16,961 nucleotides of DNA from Ruminococcus sp. UBA3800 (lineage in GTDB: Bacteria; Bacillota; Clostridia; Oscillospirales; Ruminococcaceae): assembly GCA_002368715.1 (NCBI GenBank), contig DFEO01000097.1:2822-19782 (forward strand), in the 5' to 3' direction. This document shows, piece after piece, positions 1 to 7,842 of the stretch. Every line of letters begins with the position of its first letter. Within the stretch, counting starts at the first letter, position 1. Made by a program: the position numbers and the translations under genes. The notes under the pieces are model-generated. The model did no database searches, was not told the DNA's origin, and saw only the letters and a program-made list of their open reading frames with translations.

Positions 1-1385
<1,385 letters not shown>

Positions 1386-1400
1386 TTACCTCCATATAGA

Positions 1401-1688
<288 letters not shown>

Positions 1689-1698
1689 TTAAATGTTA

Positions 1699-1723
1699 AG
1701 AAGCGATTTTGCGTTTCGCTTCT
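1699..1723 (-). other. Small hairpin in the groES 5' leader
   Basis: A perfect 8-base inverted repeat, AGAAGCGA (1699-1706) and TCGCTTCT (1716-1723), with a 9-base loop. It lies between the CIRCE and the groES ribosome site. It might affect mRNA stability or translation; nothing in the sequence shows which. Confidence 0.4.
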
Positions 1724-1739
1724 GTTAGCGCGAATATTT

Positions 1740-1766
1740 TTAGCACTCTTCGCTTTTGAGTGCTAA
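1740..1766 (-). promoter_or_regulatory. CIRCE operator (HrcA binding site)
   Basis: A perfect copy of the family consensus: TTAGCACTC at 1740-1748, a 9-base spacer, and GAGTGCTAA at 1758-1766. It lies in the groES leader and covers the predicted transcription start, so HrcA binding should block initiation. The arms have no mismatch to consensus. Confidence 0.97.
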
Positions 1767-1770
1767 ATAT

Positions 1771-1798
1771 ATTTTAGCATCTTTTTGATAATTTTCAA
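1771..1798 (-). promoter_or_regulatory. Sigma-A promoter of groES-groEL
   Basis: Read on the minus strand, TTGAAA (1798-1793) and TAAAAT (1776-1771) are separated by 16 bases. The implied start near 1764 falls inside the CIRCE operator, the expected layout for an HrcA-controlled operon. No CtsR-type heptad repeat was noticed. Confidence 0.75.
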
Positions 1799-1847
1799 GT
1801 CTTTTAAAGGGGTTTTACAAAACTTTGTATACTTGCATAATCAAGCG

Positions 1848-1982
1848 TTGAATTGGTTTTGAATTTTGGCAAATTTACACAACATCTCGTGATTGCCTGA
1901 TTTCTGCGTTTTTCGTTATTTCGCAGCGATGTGTCCGCAAAGCACGCAGTTTGGCGGTTTTGGCGGATCGCTGCGATTTTTT
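1848..1982 (+). ncRNA. Candidate small RNA ending in an orphan terminator
   Basis: This stretch between the divergent groES and response-regulator genes has no convincing coding region, yet ends in a strong terminator-like structure (1921-1982). A possible promoter precedes it: TTTACA at 1814-1819 and CATAAT at 1836-1841, spacer 16, start near 1848. The predicted RNA would be about 135 nt, with a nested hairpin at its 3' end. The promoter is only moderate, so the RNA call is tentative. I do not recognise it as 6S RNA or any other named family. Confidence 0.25.
1921..1982 (+). terminator. Orphan Rho-independent terminator-like structure
   Basis: A perfect 10-base inverted repeat, TCGCAGCGAT (1921-1930) and ATCGCTGCGA (1967-1976), is followed directly by six T on the plus strand (1977-1982). 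The 36-base interior contains its own hairpin, CCGC AAA at 1935-1941 against TTT (1950-1952) and GCGG (1954-1957). No plus-strand gene precedes it. On the minus strand the flank is A-rich, so it would not terminate in that direction. Confidence 0.6.
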
Positions 1983-2061
1983 CTGTCGGGCGGATACCGG
2001 AGAAAAGAGGAGAGAGAAGTTACAAAAATTTGGTTAAATATCTTAAATATTGGTTTTTTTG

Positions 2062-2091
2062 TTGACAAGAGGGGCTTTCATGTGCTATAAT
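2062..2091 (+). promoter_or_regulatory. Main promoter of the response regulator-kinase-htrA operon
   Basis: TTGACA at 2062-2067 and TATAAT at 2086-2091 with an 18-base spacer and an extended -10 TGC (2083-2085). The leader would be about 150 nt. Two 6-base inverted repeats overlap it: CTTTCA/TGAAAG (2075-2100) and ATCAAT/ATTGAT (2090-2109). Either could be an operator, for example for autoregulation by the encoded response regulator, but this is unproven. Confidence 0.8.
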
Positions 2092-2145
2092 CAATGAAAG
2101 TTAATTGATGGTTCACATGATTTTAATCTCTTGCAATTGTAAATT

Positions 2146-2154
2146 TGTTATAAT
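2146..2154 (+). promoter_or_regulatory. Second, extended -10 promoter of the same operon
   Basis: TATAAT at 2149-2154 is preceded by TGT (2146-2148), an extended -10. There is no good -35 at the right distance (TTGCAA at 2131 is too close). It would start transcription near 2161 and give a leader of about 85 nt. Confidence 0.5.
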
Positions 2155-2245
2155 GTATTTATTAATTGAGAGAAATTGTCAGGATTAGTCAAATTTCATT
2201 CAAACCCAAAAAACAGGGAAATATGAAAAAAGGGGGAACTGAAAA

Positions 2246-2950
2246 ATGTCACTGGGCAGAGTTTTGGTTGTAGATGATGACAAGAACATATGTGAGCTTT
2301 TGAGGCTCTATCTTGAAAAGGACGGCTACGGAGTTATACTTGCACATGACGGTGAGGAGGCCATTGTTAAAATCAATGCGCTGAAGCCTGACATAATCCT
2401 TCTGGATGTTATGCTCCCGGGCATAGACGGATGGCAGGTATGCAGAGAGATAAGAAAGAAGTCTAATGTGCCTATCATAATGATAACTGCAAAGAGCGAG
2501 ACCTTTGATAAGGTGCTGGGACTTGAGCTTGGAGCAGACGACTATATTGTAAAGCCGTTTGACACCAAGGAAGTTATAGCAAGGATCAAGGCTGTTTACA
2601 GAAGAGTGGGACAGAGCAGTGCCGAGAGTGAGGTAAAGGAAGTCAAGTATGACAAGCTGTCGGTAAATATGACAAGGTATGAGCTCAGGGTCAACGGCCA
2701 GGTGCTCGACACACCGCCGAAGGAGCTGGAGCTGCTTTTCCATCTGGCATCCAATCCGAACAGAGTTTATACCAGAGATCAGCTTCTGGATGAGGTCTGG
2801 GGCTTTGAGTACTACGGCGATTCGAGAACGATCGACGTTCATGTAAAAAGACTCAGAGAAAAGCTTGAGGGTGTTTCTGATAAGTGGGCACTCAAGACTG
2901 TATGGGGCGTCGGCTACAAGTTCGAGGTCGCAGAAGGAGCTCATGAATAA
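2246..2950 (+). CDS. OmpR/PhoB-family response regulator
   Basis: A DNA-binding transcription factor activated by aspartate phosphorylation from the kinase encoded next to it. The 234 residues split into a receiver domain (about 4-117) and a winged-helix DNA-binding domain (about 132-228). Receiver landmarks are the acidic cluster D10-D12, phospho-acceptor D54 in LLDVMLPG, T81, and K103 in DDYIVKPFD. The output domain has the PPKELELLFHLASNP and RTIDVHVKRLREKL motifs of the family. The start is supported by AGGGGGA a few bases upstream. The kinase gene overlaps its 3' end by 8 bases, indicating translational coupling, and htrA follows in the same direction. This layout suggests control of envelope stress, as for CssR or WalR types, but the ligand and regulon cannot be read from the sequence. 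Confidence 0.95.
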   Translation: MSLGRVLVVDDDKNICELLRLYLEKDGYGVILAHDGEEAIVKINALKPDIILLDVMLPGIDGWQVCREIRKKSNVPIIMITAKSETFDKVLGLELGADDYIVKPFDTKEVIARIKAVYRRVGQSSAESEVKEVKYDKLSVNMTRYELRVNGQVLDTPPKELELLFHLASNPNRVYTRDQLLDEVWGFEYYGDSRTIDVHVKRLREKLEGVSDKWALKTVWGVGYKFEVAEGAHE

Positions 2951-4367
2951 GAAAGTAAGCATATTTTTTAAATACTTTGCTATTTGTTCAGCAGTAATAC
3001 TCGTCAGCTTTGTTTGCTTGGGCGCAGTATTACTGCTTGTTTCTTCCCGGTATTTTGTGACCAACGAGAAGAACCTTCTTGAAAAGCAGACAAGGACTCT
3101 CGCTTCCTATGCAAGAGACCGTATGGACGACGACCCGGCCAGCTGGAAGGAGGACATTTCGGCGGAGTTTGAAAGATATGCTGCCGATACGAACGTGGAT
3201 TTTGTGCTTTGTGCGGATGACGGTGATGTGATAGTCTATTCGACGCATCACGTTTTCAAGATACCCGAAAGGATCCCTGTTAAGGAGCTGAAGGATTTTA
3301 AAGATGGGTATACCTATAAGAAATCCAACCTAGGGGGCTGCCTGCACAAAAACTCACATATAGTGGGAACAAGGTTCAAAGCCAACGGTCCCTACTATTA
3401 TATGCTTTCGCTGACCGATGAGGACGAGCAGAATGAGTATCTCTGGAATATAGGCGAGCTTTTCATCATCTCGGCGATAATGGTGCTGGTCATCGTTATG
3501 TTCCTGGTATACTTTATGACTATAAAGCTGACGGCGCCTGTAAAGGAGATAGCCAATGCTTCTGTTGAGATAGGTAAGGGAGATTTCTCGGTGACGCTGC
3601 CGGAATATTCGGTAGCAGAGTTTGACCAGCTGGCAAATTCATTCAACGAGATGACGGCTAACCTGAAAAGCTATGATACTATGAGGAACAGCTTTCTGGC
3701 TAACGTTTCCCACGAGCTGAGGACACCTATGACTTCGATAGGCGGCTTTGTTGACGGTATGCTCGACGGCACAATACCGCCGGAGGAGCAGCCGAGATAT
3801 CTGAAGATCATCTCGTCCGAGGTAAACCGCCTTGCAAGGCTTGTGAGAAGTATGCTGAACCTTGCGAAGATAGAGGCCGGAGAGCTTGAACTGAACTTTG
3901 CTTATTTTTCTGTACTCGAACCGATAGTGGATACTCTTGTGACGTTTGAAACAAGGCTTGAGGACAAGAAGATAGATATCAGAGGTCTTGATACGGAAAG
4001 AATGGATCTCTATGCCGATAATGACCTGGTCCATCAGGTCATGTATAACCTGATCGAGAACGCTATCAAGTTTGTGGATGAGGGCGGTTATATCGAGTTT
4101 TCCTTTGAAAAACAGGGTATAATGACAGCCGTGTCCATAAAGAACAGCGGCGAGGGCCTTTCTGAGGATGAGCTGCCGCTTGTGTTCGACAGATTTTATA
4201 AGACTGACAAGTCCCGGGGCCTTGATAAGACAGGGGTGGGGCTCGGTCTTAATATAGTGCGCTCGATAGTCAGACTGCACGGCGGCGAGATAATGGTAAG
4301 GAGCGTAAAGGGAGAGTATACCGAATTTGTGTTCACTCTTCCGAACAAGCCGTCGGAAACAACCTAG
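2943..4367 (+). CDS. Membrane sensor histidine kinase
   Basis: The sensor partner of the upstream response regulator. From MNKKVSIFFKYF it has 474 residues: membrane helix 1 (about 12-34), an extracellular sensor region of about 135 residues with no domain I recognise, membrane helix 2 (about 172-194), a HAMP linker, a HisKA dimerisation domain with H-box H257 in NVSHELRTP, and a HATPase_c domain with the N-box at N374 (NLIENAIKF) and G-boxes NSGEGL (401-406) and GVGLGLNIV (431-439). No PAS domain is seen. I chose the ATG at 2943 because it directly precedes the first membrane helix and has AAGGAG at 2934-2939. That spacing of 3 bases is short, which fits translational coupling from the overlapping regulator gene. 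An upstream in-frame extension to 2865 lies wholly inside the regulator gene and is unlikely. Confidence 0.94.
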   Translation: MNKKVSIFFKYFAICSAVILVSFVCLGAVLLLVSSRYFVTNEKNLLEKQTRTLASYARDRMDDDPASWKEDISAEFERYAADTNVDFVLCADDGDVIVYSTHHVFKIPERIPVKELKDFKDGYTYKKSNLGGCLHKNSHIVGTRFKANGPYYYMLSLTDEDEQNEYLWNIGELFIISAIMVLVIVMFLVYFMTIKLTAPVKEIANASVEIGKGDFSVTLPEYSVAEFDQLANSFNEMTANLKSYDTMRNSFLANVSHELRTPMTSIGGFVDGMLDGTIPPEEQPRYLKIISSEVNRLARLVRSMLNLAKIEAGELELNFAYFSVLEPIVDTLVTFETRLEDKKIDIRGLDTERMDLYADNDLVHQVMYNLIENAIKFVDEGGYIEFSFEKQGIMTAVSIKNSGEGLSEDELPLVFDRFYKTDKSRGLDKTGVGLGLNIVRSIVRLHGGEIMVRSVKGEYTEFVFTLPNKPSETT

Positions 4368-4437
4368 CGATGATAAACGGCATCTCAGAGCTGCCCGTTG
4401 TGCAGGACGGTGATGCTGTTAAATTAAGGAGTATGCT

Positions 4438-5724
4438 GTGGATTATTTTGAAGAAGCCGAAAAGGAGATCACACAGGAAACAGCCGGGTCCGATCCTGTC
4501 AGGCTGCCGAAGGGCGCTGTGAGCTCCGAGCAGACGGACGATATATTCTGGAGAGGTGCTAAAAAGCCGCTCGTGCCGAAAAAGAAGCACAGAGGCTTAA
4601 AAGTGTTCCTCACCGTCAGCGCTATGCTTGTGCTGGTGTTTGCAGGTGTGGGCATCTCGATGATATCGCTCAGAGGCAACGGGTGGCTGGGCAACCTTAT
4701 AAGAGGCGAGCAGAGAGTCAATTTCACGCTACCTGTGGCAGAGAAACCTCATCTCGACGGAGAGTTCGTTCGTGAGGACGGAAGATATACCGTTGAGGGC
4801 GTTGCAAAGGCAGCGGCGGACAGTGTTGTATATATCGAGGTCTATTCCTCGTCGAAGTCACTGCTTTCAAAGGGGCAGGGCAGCGGTATCATAATGAGCG
4901 ACAAGGGGTATATAGTCACCAATGCTCATGTCGTTGAGGGCAGCAGCTCGGGGATAAAGGTGGTCACCAATGACGGACTGGAGTATGCAGCCGTGCTTGT
5001 TGGGGCGGACCAGACTACCGATATCGCTGTTATAAAGATAAATGCCCAGGGGCTGAAGCCTGCCGAGTTCGGAAGCTCGGCGGATGTCAGACAGGGAGAG
5101 GAGATAGTTACTATCGGCTCTCCGGCAGGGTATAACAACTCGGTGACAGCAGGTGTCGTTTCTTCGGTGAGCAGGAAGGTAAGGTCAAAGAACGGGACCG
5201 ACTATATCGACTGTATCCAGATAGATGCGGCTATAAACCCCGGAAACTCGGGCGGCGGTCTGTTCAATATGTGGGGTCAGGTCATAGGCATCACCTCCTC
5301 AAAGCTTTCCTCGAACGACTATGAGGGCATAGGGTTTGCTGTTTCGACAGACGAGCTGAAGCCGATAATCGAAGACCTTATAGAGAAAGGGTTCGTCAGC
5401 GGCAGGACAAGGATAGGTATAACCTACTACCTTATAACAGAAACGACGGCAGAGATAAACAACACCCCCGGCGGTGCTTATGTCGTTGATATCGACGAGA
5501 ACTGTGATGCCGCAAACAGCGGGCTTGAAGAGGGAGATATAATAGTTTCTATAAACGGCAAGGATCCTCTGGATTATGAAAAGGTGTCGGACATCTTTGC
5601 CGATAACAAGCCCGGAGACACGCTGACCTGTGATGTTATGAGACTGGGGACAGACGGCATATATGAAAAGCTGACGGTGCATTTCAAGCTCATGGAGGAT
5701 ACGGGCGGTTTTGTCGAAGGCTGA
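4438..5724 (+). CDS. htrA: Membrane-anchored HtrA/DegP-like serine protease with PDZ domain
   Basis: An envelope quality-control protease that degrades misfolded exported proteins. The 428 residues comprise a cytosolic N-terminus ending in a basic KKKHRGLK, one membrane helix (about 54-77, N-in), a trypsin-like protease domain with the triad H164 (TNAHVV), D195 (TTDIAVIK) and S271 (PGNSGGG), and one PDZ domain (about 325-418). The start is a GTG: AAGGAG at 4426-4431 lies 6 bases upstream, while a nearby ATG at 4433 is out of frame and too close to the ribosome site. It follows the kinase by 70 bases with no promoter or terminator between, so the three genes should form one operon. By analogy with CssRS-HtrA and WalRK-HtrC it is probably the effector of the stress response. 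Length and architecture are normal for Gram-positive HtrA. Confidence 0.93.
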   Translation: MDYFEEAEKEITQETAGSDPVRLPKGAVSSEQTDDIFWRGAKKPLVPKKKHRGLKVFLTVSAMLVLVFAGVGISMISLRGNGWLGNLIRGEQRVNFTLPVAEKPHLDGEFVREDGRYTVEGVAKAAADSVVYIEVYSSSKSLLSKGQGSGIIMSDKGYIVTNAHVVEGSSSGIKVVTNDGLEYAAVLVGADQTTDIAVIKINAQGLKPAEFGSSADVRQGEEIVTIGSPAGYNNSVTAGVVSSVSRKVRSKNGTDYIDCIQIDAAINPGNSGGGLFNMWGQVIGITSSKLSSNDYEGIGFAVSTDELKPIIEDLIEKGFVSGRTRIGITYYLITETTAEINNTPGGAYVVDIDENCDAANSGLEEGDIIVSINGKDPLDYEKVSDIFADNKPGDTLTCDVMRLGTDGIYEKLTVHFKLMEDTGGFVEG

Positions 5725-5751
5725 GAAAAAACACAAGATAACGATTGAAAT

Positions 5752-5800
5752 AAGCGGTGCAGGATATCCCGTCCGGGTGCTCGGCACCGCTTTGTTTTTG
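5752..5800 (+). terminator. Rho-independent terminator after htrA
   Basis: AAGCGGTGC (5752-5760) pairs with GCACCGCTT (5784-5792), followed by TGTTTTTG. The loop of 23 bases is long but contains GC-rich pairing of its own. It closes the regulator-kinase-htrA operon before the mannanase promoter. Confidence 0.8.
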
Positions 5801-5849
5801 TTTAAAAAATTTATTTTTAAAGGGTATCGTTTACATACGGTTTTGGCTA

Positions 5850-5877
5850 TTGACATTTTGCTTTTTTGTGATATCAT
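5850..5877 (+). promoter_or_regulatory. Promoter of the mannanase gene
   Basis: TTGACA (5850-5855) and TATCAT (5872-5877) with a 16-base spacer and an extended -10 TGA (5869-5871). The leader would be about 38 nt, leading into GGAGG at 5909-5913. I see no catabolite-response element, though I could not search for one systematically. Confidence 0.7.
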
Positions 5878-5921
5878 ATTATCAGAAACGGCAGAAATGC
5901 TTGTATTTGGAGGTTAATATT

Positions 5922-7595
5922 ATGAAAAACAAAATGAAAAGAGGTGCGGCTTTTGCGGCAGCGCTGATGATGACAGCAGCGGTCGGATGCGGCAGCGAAA
6001 CAGGCTCATCCAGCGGCAAGAGCGAGAGCAAAGCATCCTCTGACAGCTCTCAGGCAGCAACGACAACTACCGCACCGGTGGTTGAGACCATGGGCGATCT
6101 CGACCTTTCCGATGTGACGAACGAGTATGATATACCCGAGGACTTTGAGTATACTGTCGAGGCCGAGGACGGTGAGCTCGGCGGCAGCGCTGAGGTGCTG
6201 GAGCAGGCCTTCCTGGGAGATTTCACAGGCTCGGGCTTTGTTTCGATAGCATCAAAGGACGATGAGGTCACCTTTGATGTGGAGATACCTGCCGAGGGCA
6301 GCTATAACATAACGCTCAGAATGGCAGCTGACTCCGAGGGTCAGTCAAACCTTATCACTGTCGATGGCAATGCGCTCACATCCTTTACTTCGGCCACCAA
6401 GGAGTTCGGTGATACGGTCGCCGAGAATGTTCTTATCCCCGGCGCCGGGACCTATAAGATAGGCATAAGAGGCGATCAGGGTCATATCTATGTTGACAGC
6501 ATCACGATAACCCCTGCTCCGGCTATTGATCTTTCACAGTATGATGTAGAGAACAAGCTGTCGAACCCTAACGCATCGGACGAGGCAAAGAGGCTTTTCA
6601 ATTTCCTTACCGATGTTTACGGAAAGTATGTTATCTCGGGTCAGTTCTCGGGAGACAACGAGGGCAAGGACAGCCGTGAATTCAAGGAGATACAGAAGCA
6701 CACCGGCAAGACCCCCGCTATACTGGGACTTGATGTGCTAAACCTTTCAAACAGTGCGCTTGCTCACGGAGCAGGCGGCGGAGATATGGTGCCTATCCAG
6801 GCGATCGACTGGGTAAACAATGAGGGCGGTATAGTTTCGCTTTGCTGGCACTGGTATCCGCCCGAGCAGTATATGGAATATAACGGCGGTGCTTGGTGGC
6901 AGGCATTCTATTCCGAGTATACCAACTTTGACCTTGCAAAGGCTATGAGCGGTGAGGATCAGGAGGGCTATGATGCTATCGTTGCCGACCTTGACCACAT
7001 GGCAGAGCAGCTCAAGCAGACGACTGATGCCAATGCGCCTATCCTCTGGAGACCTCTCCACGAGGCGGCAGGCGACCCCGACTGGCCCGGCAACCAGTGG
7101 TTCTGGTGGGGCTCAGGCGGAAAGGAAGCCTATATCAAGCTGTGGAAGCTTATGTATGATAAGTTCACCAACGAGTACGGGCTCAATAACCTTATCTGGG
7201 TGTGGAACGCTCAGAACCCGACCTGGTATCCCGGCGACGACTGTGTAGACATAATCAGCTTTGACTGCTATCCTGCGGAGCACGATTATTCTTCACAGAA
7301 AAACCGTTATGATCTGCTCAAAACTTCGACTAAGACAAACAAGATCATCGCCATGAGCGAGAACGGAACTATATTCGACCCGGACACCGCTTTCAATGAC
7401 GGTGCAAGATGGGCGTTCTTCTCGACCTGGAACGGTGAATTCTGTCTGAAGGACAAGCAGCTTTCCGACCAGTATACGGAAATAGATCAGTGGAAAAAGG
7501 TCTATACCAGCGACAGGGTACTCACTCTTGACGAGCTGCCCGATCTCAAGGCTTATCCTATGGATACGGAGGCTTTCCTTGCGGCTCAACAATAG
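5922..7595 (+). CDS. Lipoprotein beta-mannanase: CBM35-like domain plus GH26 catalytic domain
   Basis: An endo-acting glycoside hydrolase predicted to cut beta-1,4-mannan or galacto/glucomannan at the cell surface. The 557 residues are a lipoprotein signal (cleavage before C23 in AAVGCGS, with Ala rather than Leu at -3), a Ser/Thr-rich linker (24-55), a beta-sandwich carbohydrate-binding module resembling CBM35/CBM6 (about 78-198, EAEDGELGG ... YVDSITITP), and a GH26 (beta/alpha)8 domain (about 205-535). Family motifs are CWHWYPP at 308-314, WRPLHEA with the likely acid/base E381, and MSENG with the likely nucleophile E480. The ATG at 5922 has GGAGG 8 bases upstream; the in-frame extension further upstream covers the promoter and is rejected. 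It is monocistronic and convergent with an SGNH esterase lipoprotein. There is no dockerin, so it is membrane-anchored rather than cellulosomal. Exact substrate is inferred. Confidence 0.92.
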   Translation: MKNKMKRGAAFAAALMMTAAVGCGSETGSSSGKSESKASSDSSQAATTTTAPVVETMGDLDLSDVTNEYDIPEDFEYTVEAEDGELGGSAEVLEQAFLGDFTGSGFVSIASKDDEVTFDVEIPAEGSYNITLRMAADSEGQSNLITVDGNALTSFTSATKEFGDTVAENVLIPGAGTYKIGIRGDQGHIYVDSITITPAPAIDLSQYDVENKLSNPNASDEAKRLFNFLTDVYGKYVISGQFSGDNEGKDSREFKEIQKHTGKTPAILGLDVLNLSNSALAHGAGGGDMVPIQAIDWVNNEGGIVSLCWHWYPPEQYMEYNGGAWWQAFYSEYTNFDLAKAMSGEDQEGYDAIVADLDHMAEQLKQTTDANAPILWRPLHEAAGDPDWPGNQWFWWGSGGKEAYIKLWKLMYDKFTNEYGLNNLIWVWNAQNPTWYPGDDCVDIISFDCYPAEHDYSSQKNRYDLLKTSTKTNKIIAMSENGTIFDPDTAFNDGARWAFFSTWNGEFCLKDKQLSDQYTEIDQWKKVYTSDRVLTLDELPDLKAYPMDTEAFLAAQQ

Positions 7596-7680
7596 AGTAA
7601 AACAATACCGCCCCCGAGCATCAGGGATCGCATATACTGAAAGCGCCTGCTAAAAGAATAAAGAAGGAATAATAAAAAAG

Positions 7681-7736
7681 AAGGTATCGTTCTTCGGATG
7701 ATGATATTTAAAAATCATCGCCGAAGGCGATACCTT
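7681..7736. repeat. Long imperfect hairpin in the mannanase-esterase gap
   Basis: Three nested paired segments: AAGGTATCG/CGATACCTT (7681-7689 with 7728-7736), CTTCGG/CCGAAG (7692-7697 with 7721-7726) and GATGAT/ATCATC (7700-7705 with 7714-7719), with small internal loops and an 8-base apex. On the minus strand it is followed by CTTTTTTATT, so it could be a second terminator for the esterase transcript. Its size and the adjoining heptamer array also fit a dispersed intergenic repeat. Confidence 0.7.
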
Positions 7737-7739
7737 AAT

Positions 7740-7774
7740 TATTCATTATTCACTATTCACTATTCATTATTCAT
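7740..7774. repeat. Five tandem AT-rich heptamers
   Basis: Five head-to-tail copies of TATTCAT or TATTCAC (order T, C, C, T, T at the last base), exactly 35 bases, three bases after the long hairpin. No gene overlaps it. The whole gap of 247 bases between the two convergent genes (7596-7842) holds this array, the hairpin before it and the terminator after it. The first 85 bases of the gap show nothing else I recognise. Confidence 0.85.
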
Positions 7775-7796
7775 TACTTCTTTTCCTCTGTAACGC

Positions 7797-7834
7797 ATAA
7801 TAAAAGCTCCCCGGGAGTTCAGTTCCGGGGAGCT
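7797..7834 (-). terminator. Terminator of the esterase gene
   Basis: A perfect 10-base stem, AGCTCCCCGG (7805-7814) and CCGGGGAGCT (7825-7834), with a 10-base loop. On the minus strand it is followed at once by TTTTATTA, ideal for the esterase transcript ending 8 bases before. On the plus strand a T-run follows after four bases, so weaker termination of mannanase read-through is possible. Confidence 0.88.
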
Positions 7835-7842
7835 GATGTTTT

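Noticed and set aside
1893..2090. A 65-codon plus-strand open frame between groES and the response regulator
   Set aside because: It runs through the orphan terminator stem and the -35 and -10 boxes of the downstream promoter, lacks a ribosome site, and its product has no recognisable features.
2249..3064. A 271-codon minus-strand open frame opposite the response regulator
   Set aside because: It is antisense to a clear OmpR-type gene, has no ribosome site, and its translation has no protein-like domain. Long antisense frames recur in this window as a result of codon use.
3639..4280. A 213-codon minus-strand open frame opposite the kinase
   Set aside because: Wholly antisense to the HisKA/HATPase region; the composition is His/Lys/Arg-rich and not protein-like.
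4370..4522. A 50-codon plus-strand frame (MINGISELPVVQDG...) starting between the kinase and htrA and overlapping the htrA start
   Set aside because: There is no ribosome site before its ATG, it overlaps the conserved htrA reading frame, and the second half is a frame-shifted reading of htrA. The AAGGAG nearby fits the htrA GTG start.
5757..5921. A 55-residue N-terminal extension of the mannanase
   Set aside because: It would be translated from within the htrA terminator and through the mannanase promoter, and would bury the lipoprotein signal; the ATG at 5922 has a good ribosome site.
7740..7774. The heptamer array considered as a CRISPR array or plasmid-type iterons
   Set aside because: Units are only 7 bases, contiguous, with no spacers. 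There is no replication gene nearby, so neither CRISPR nor an origin is supported.
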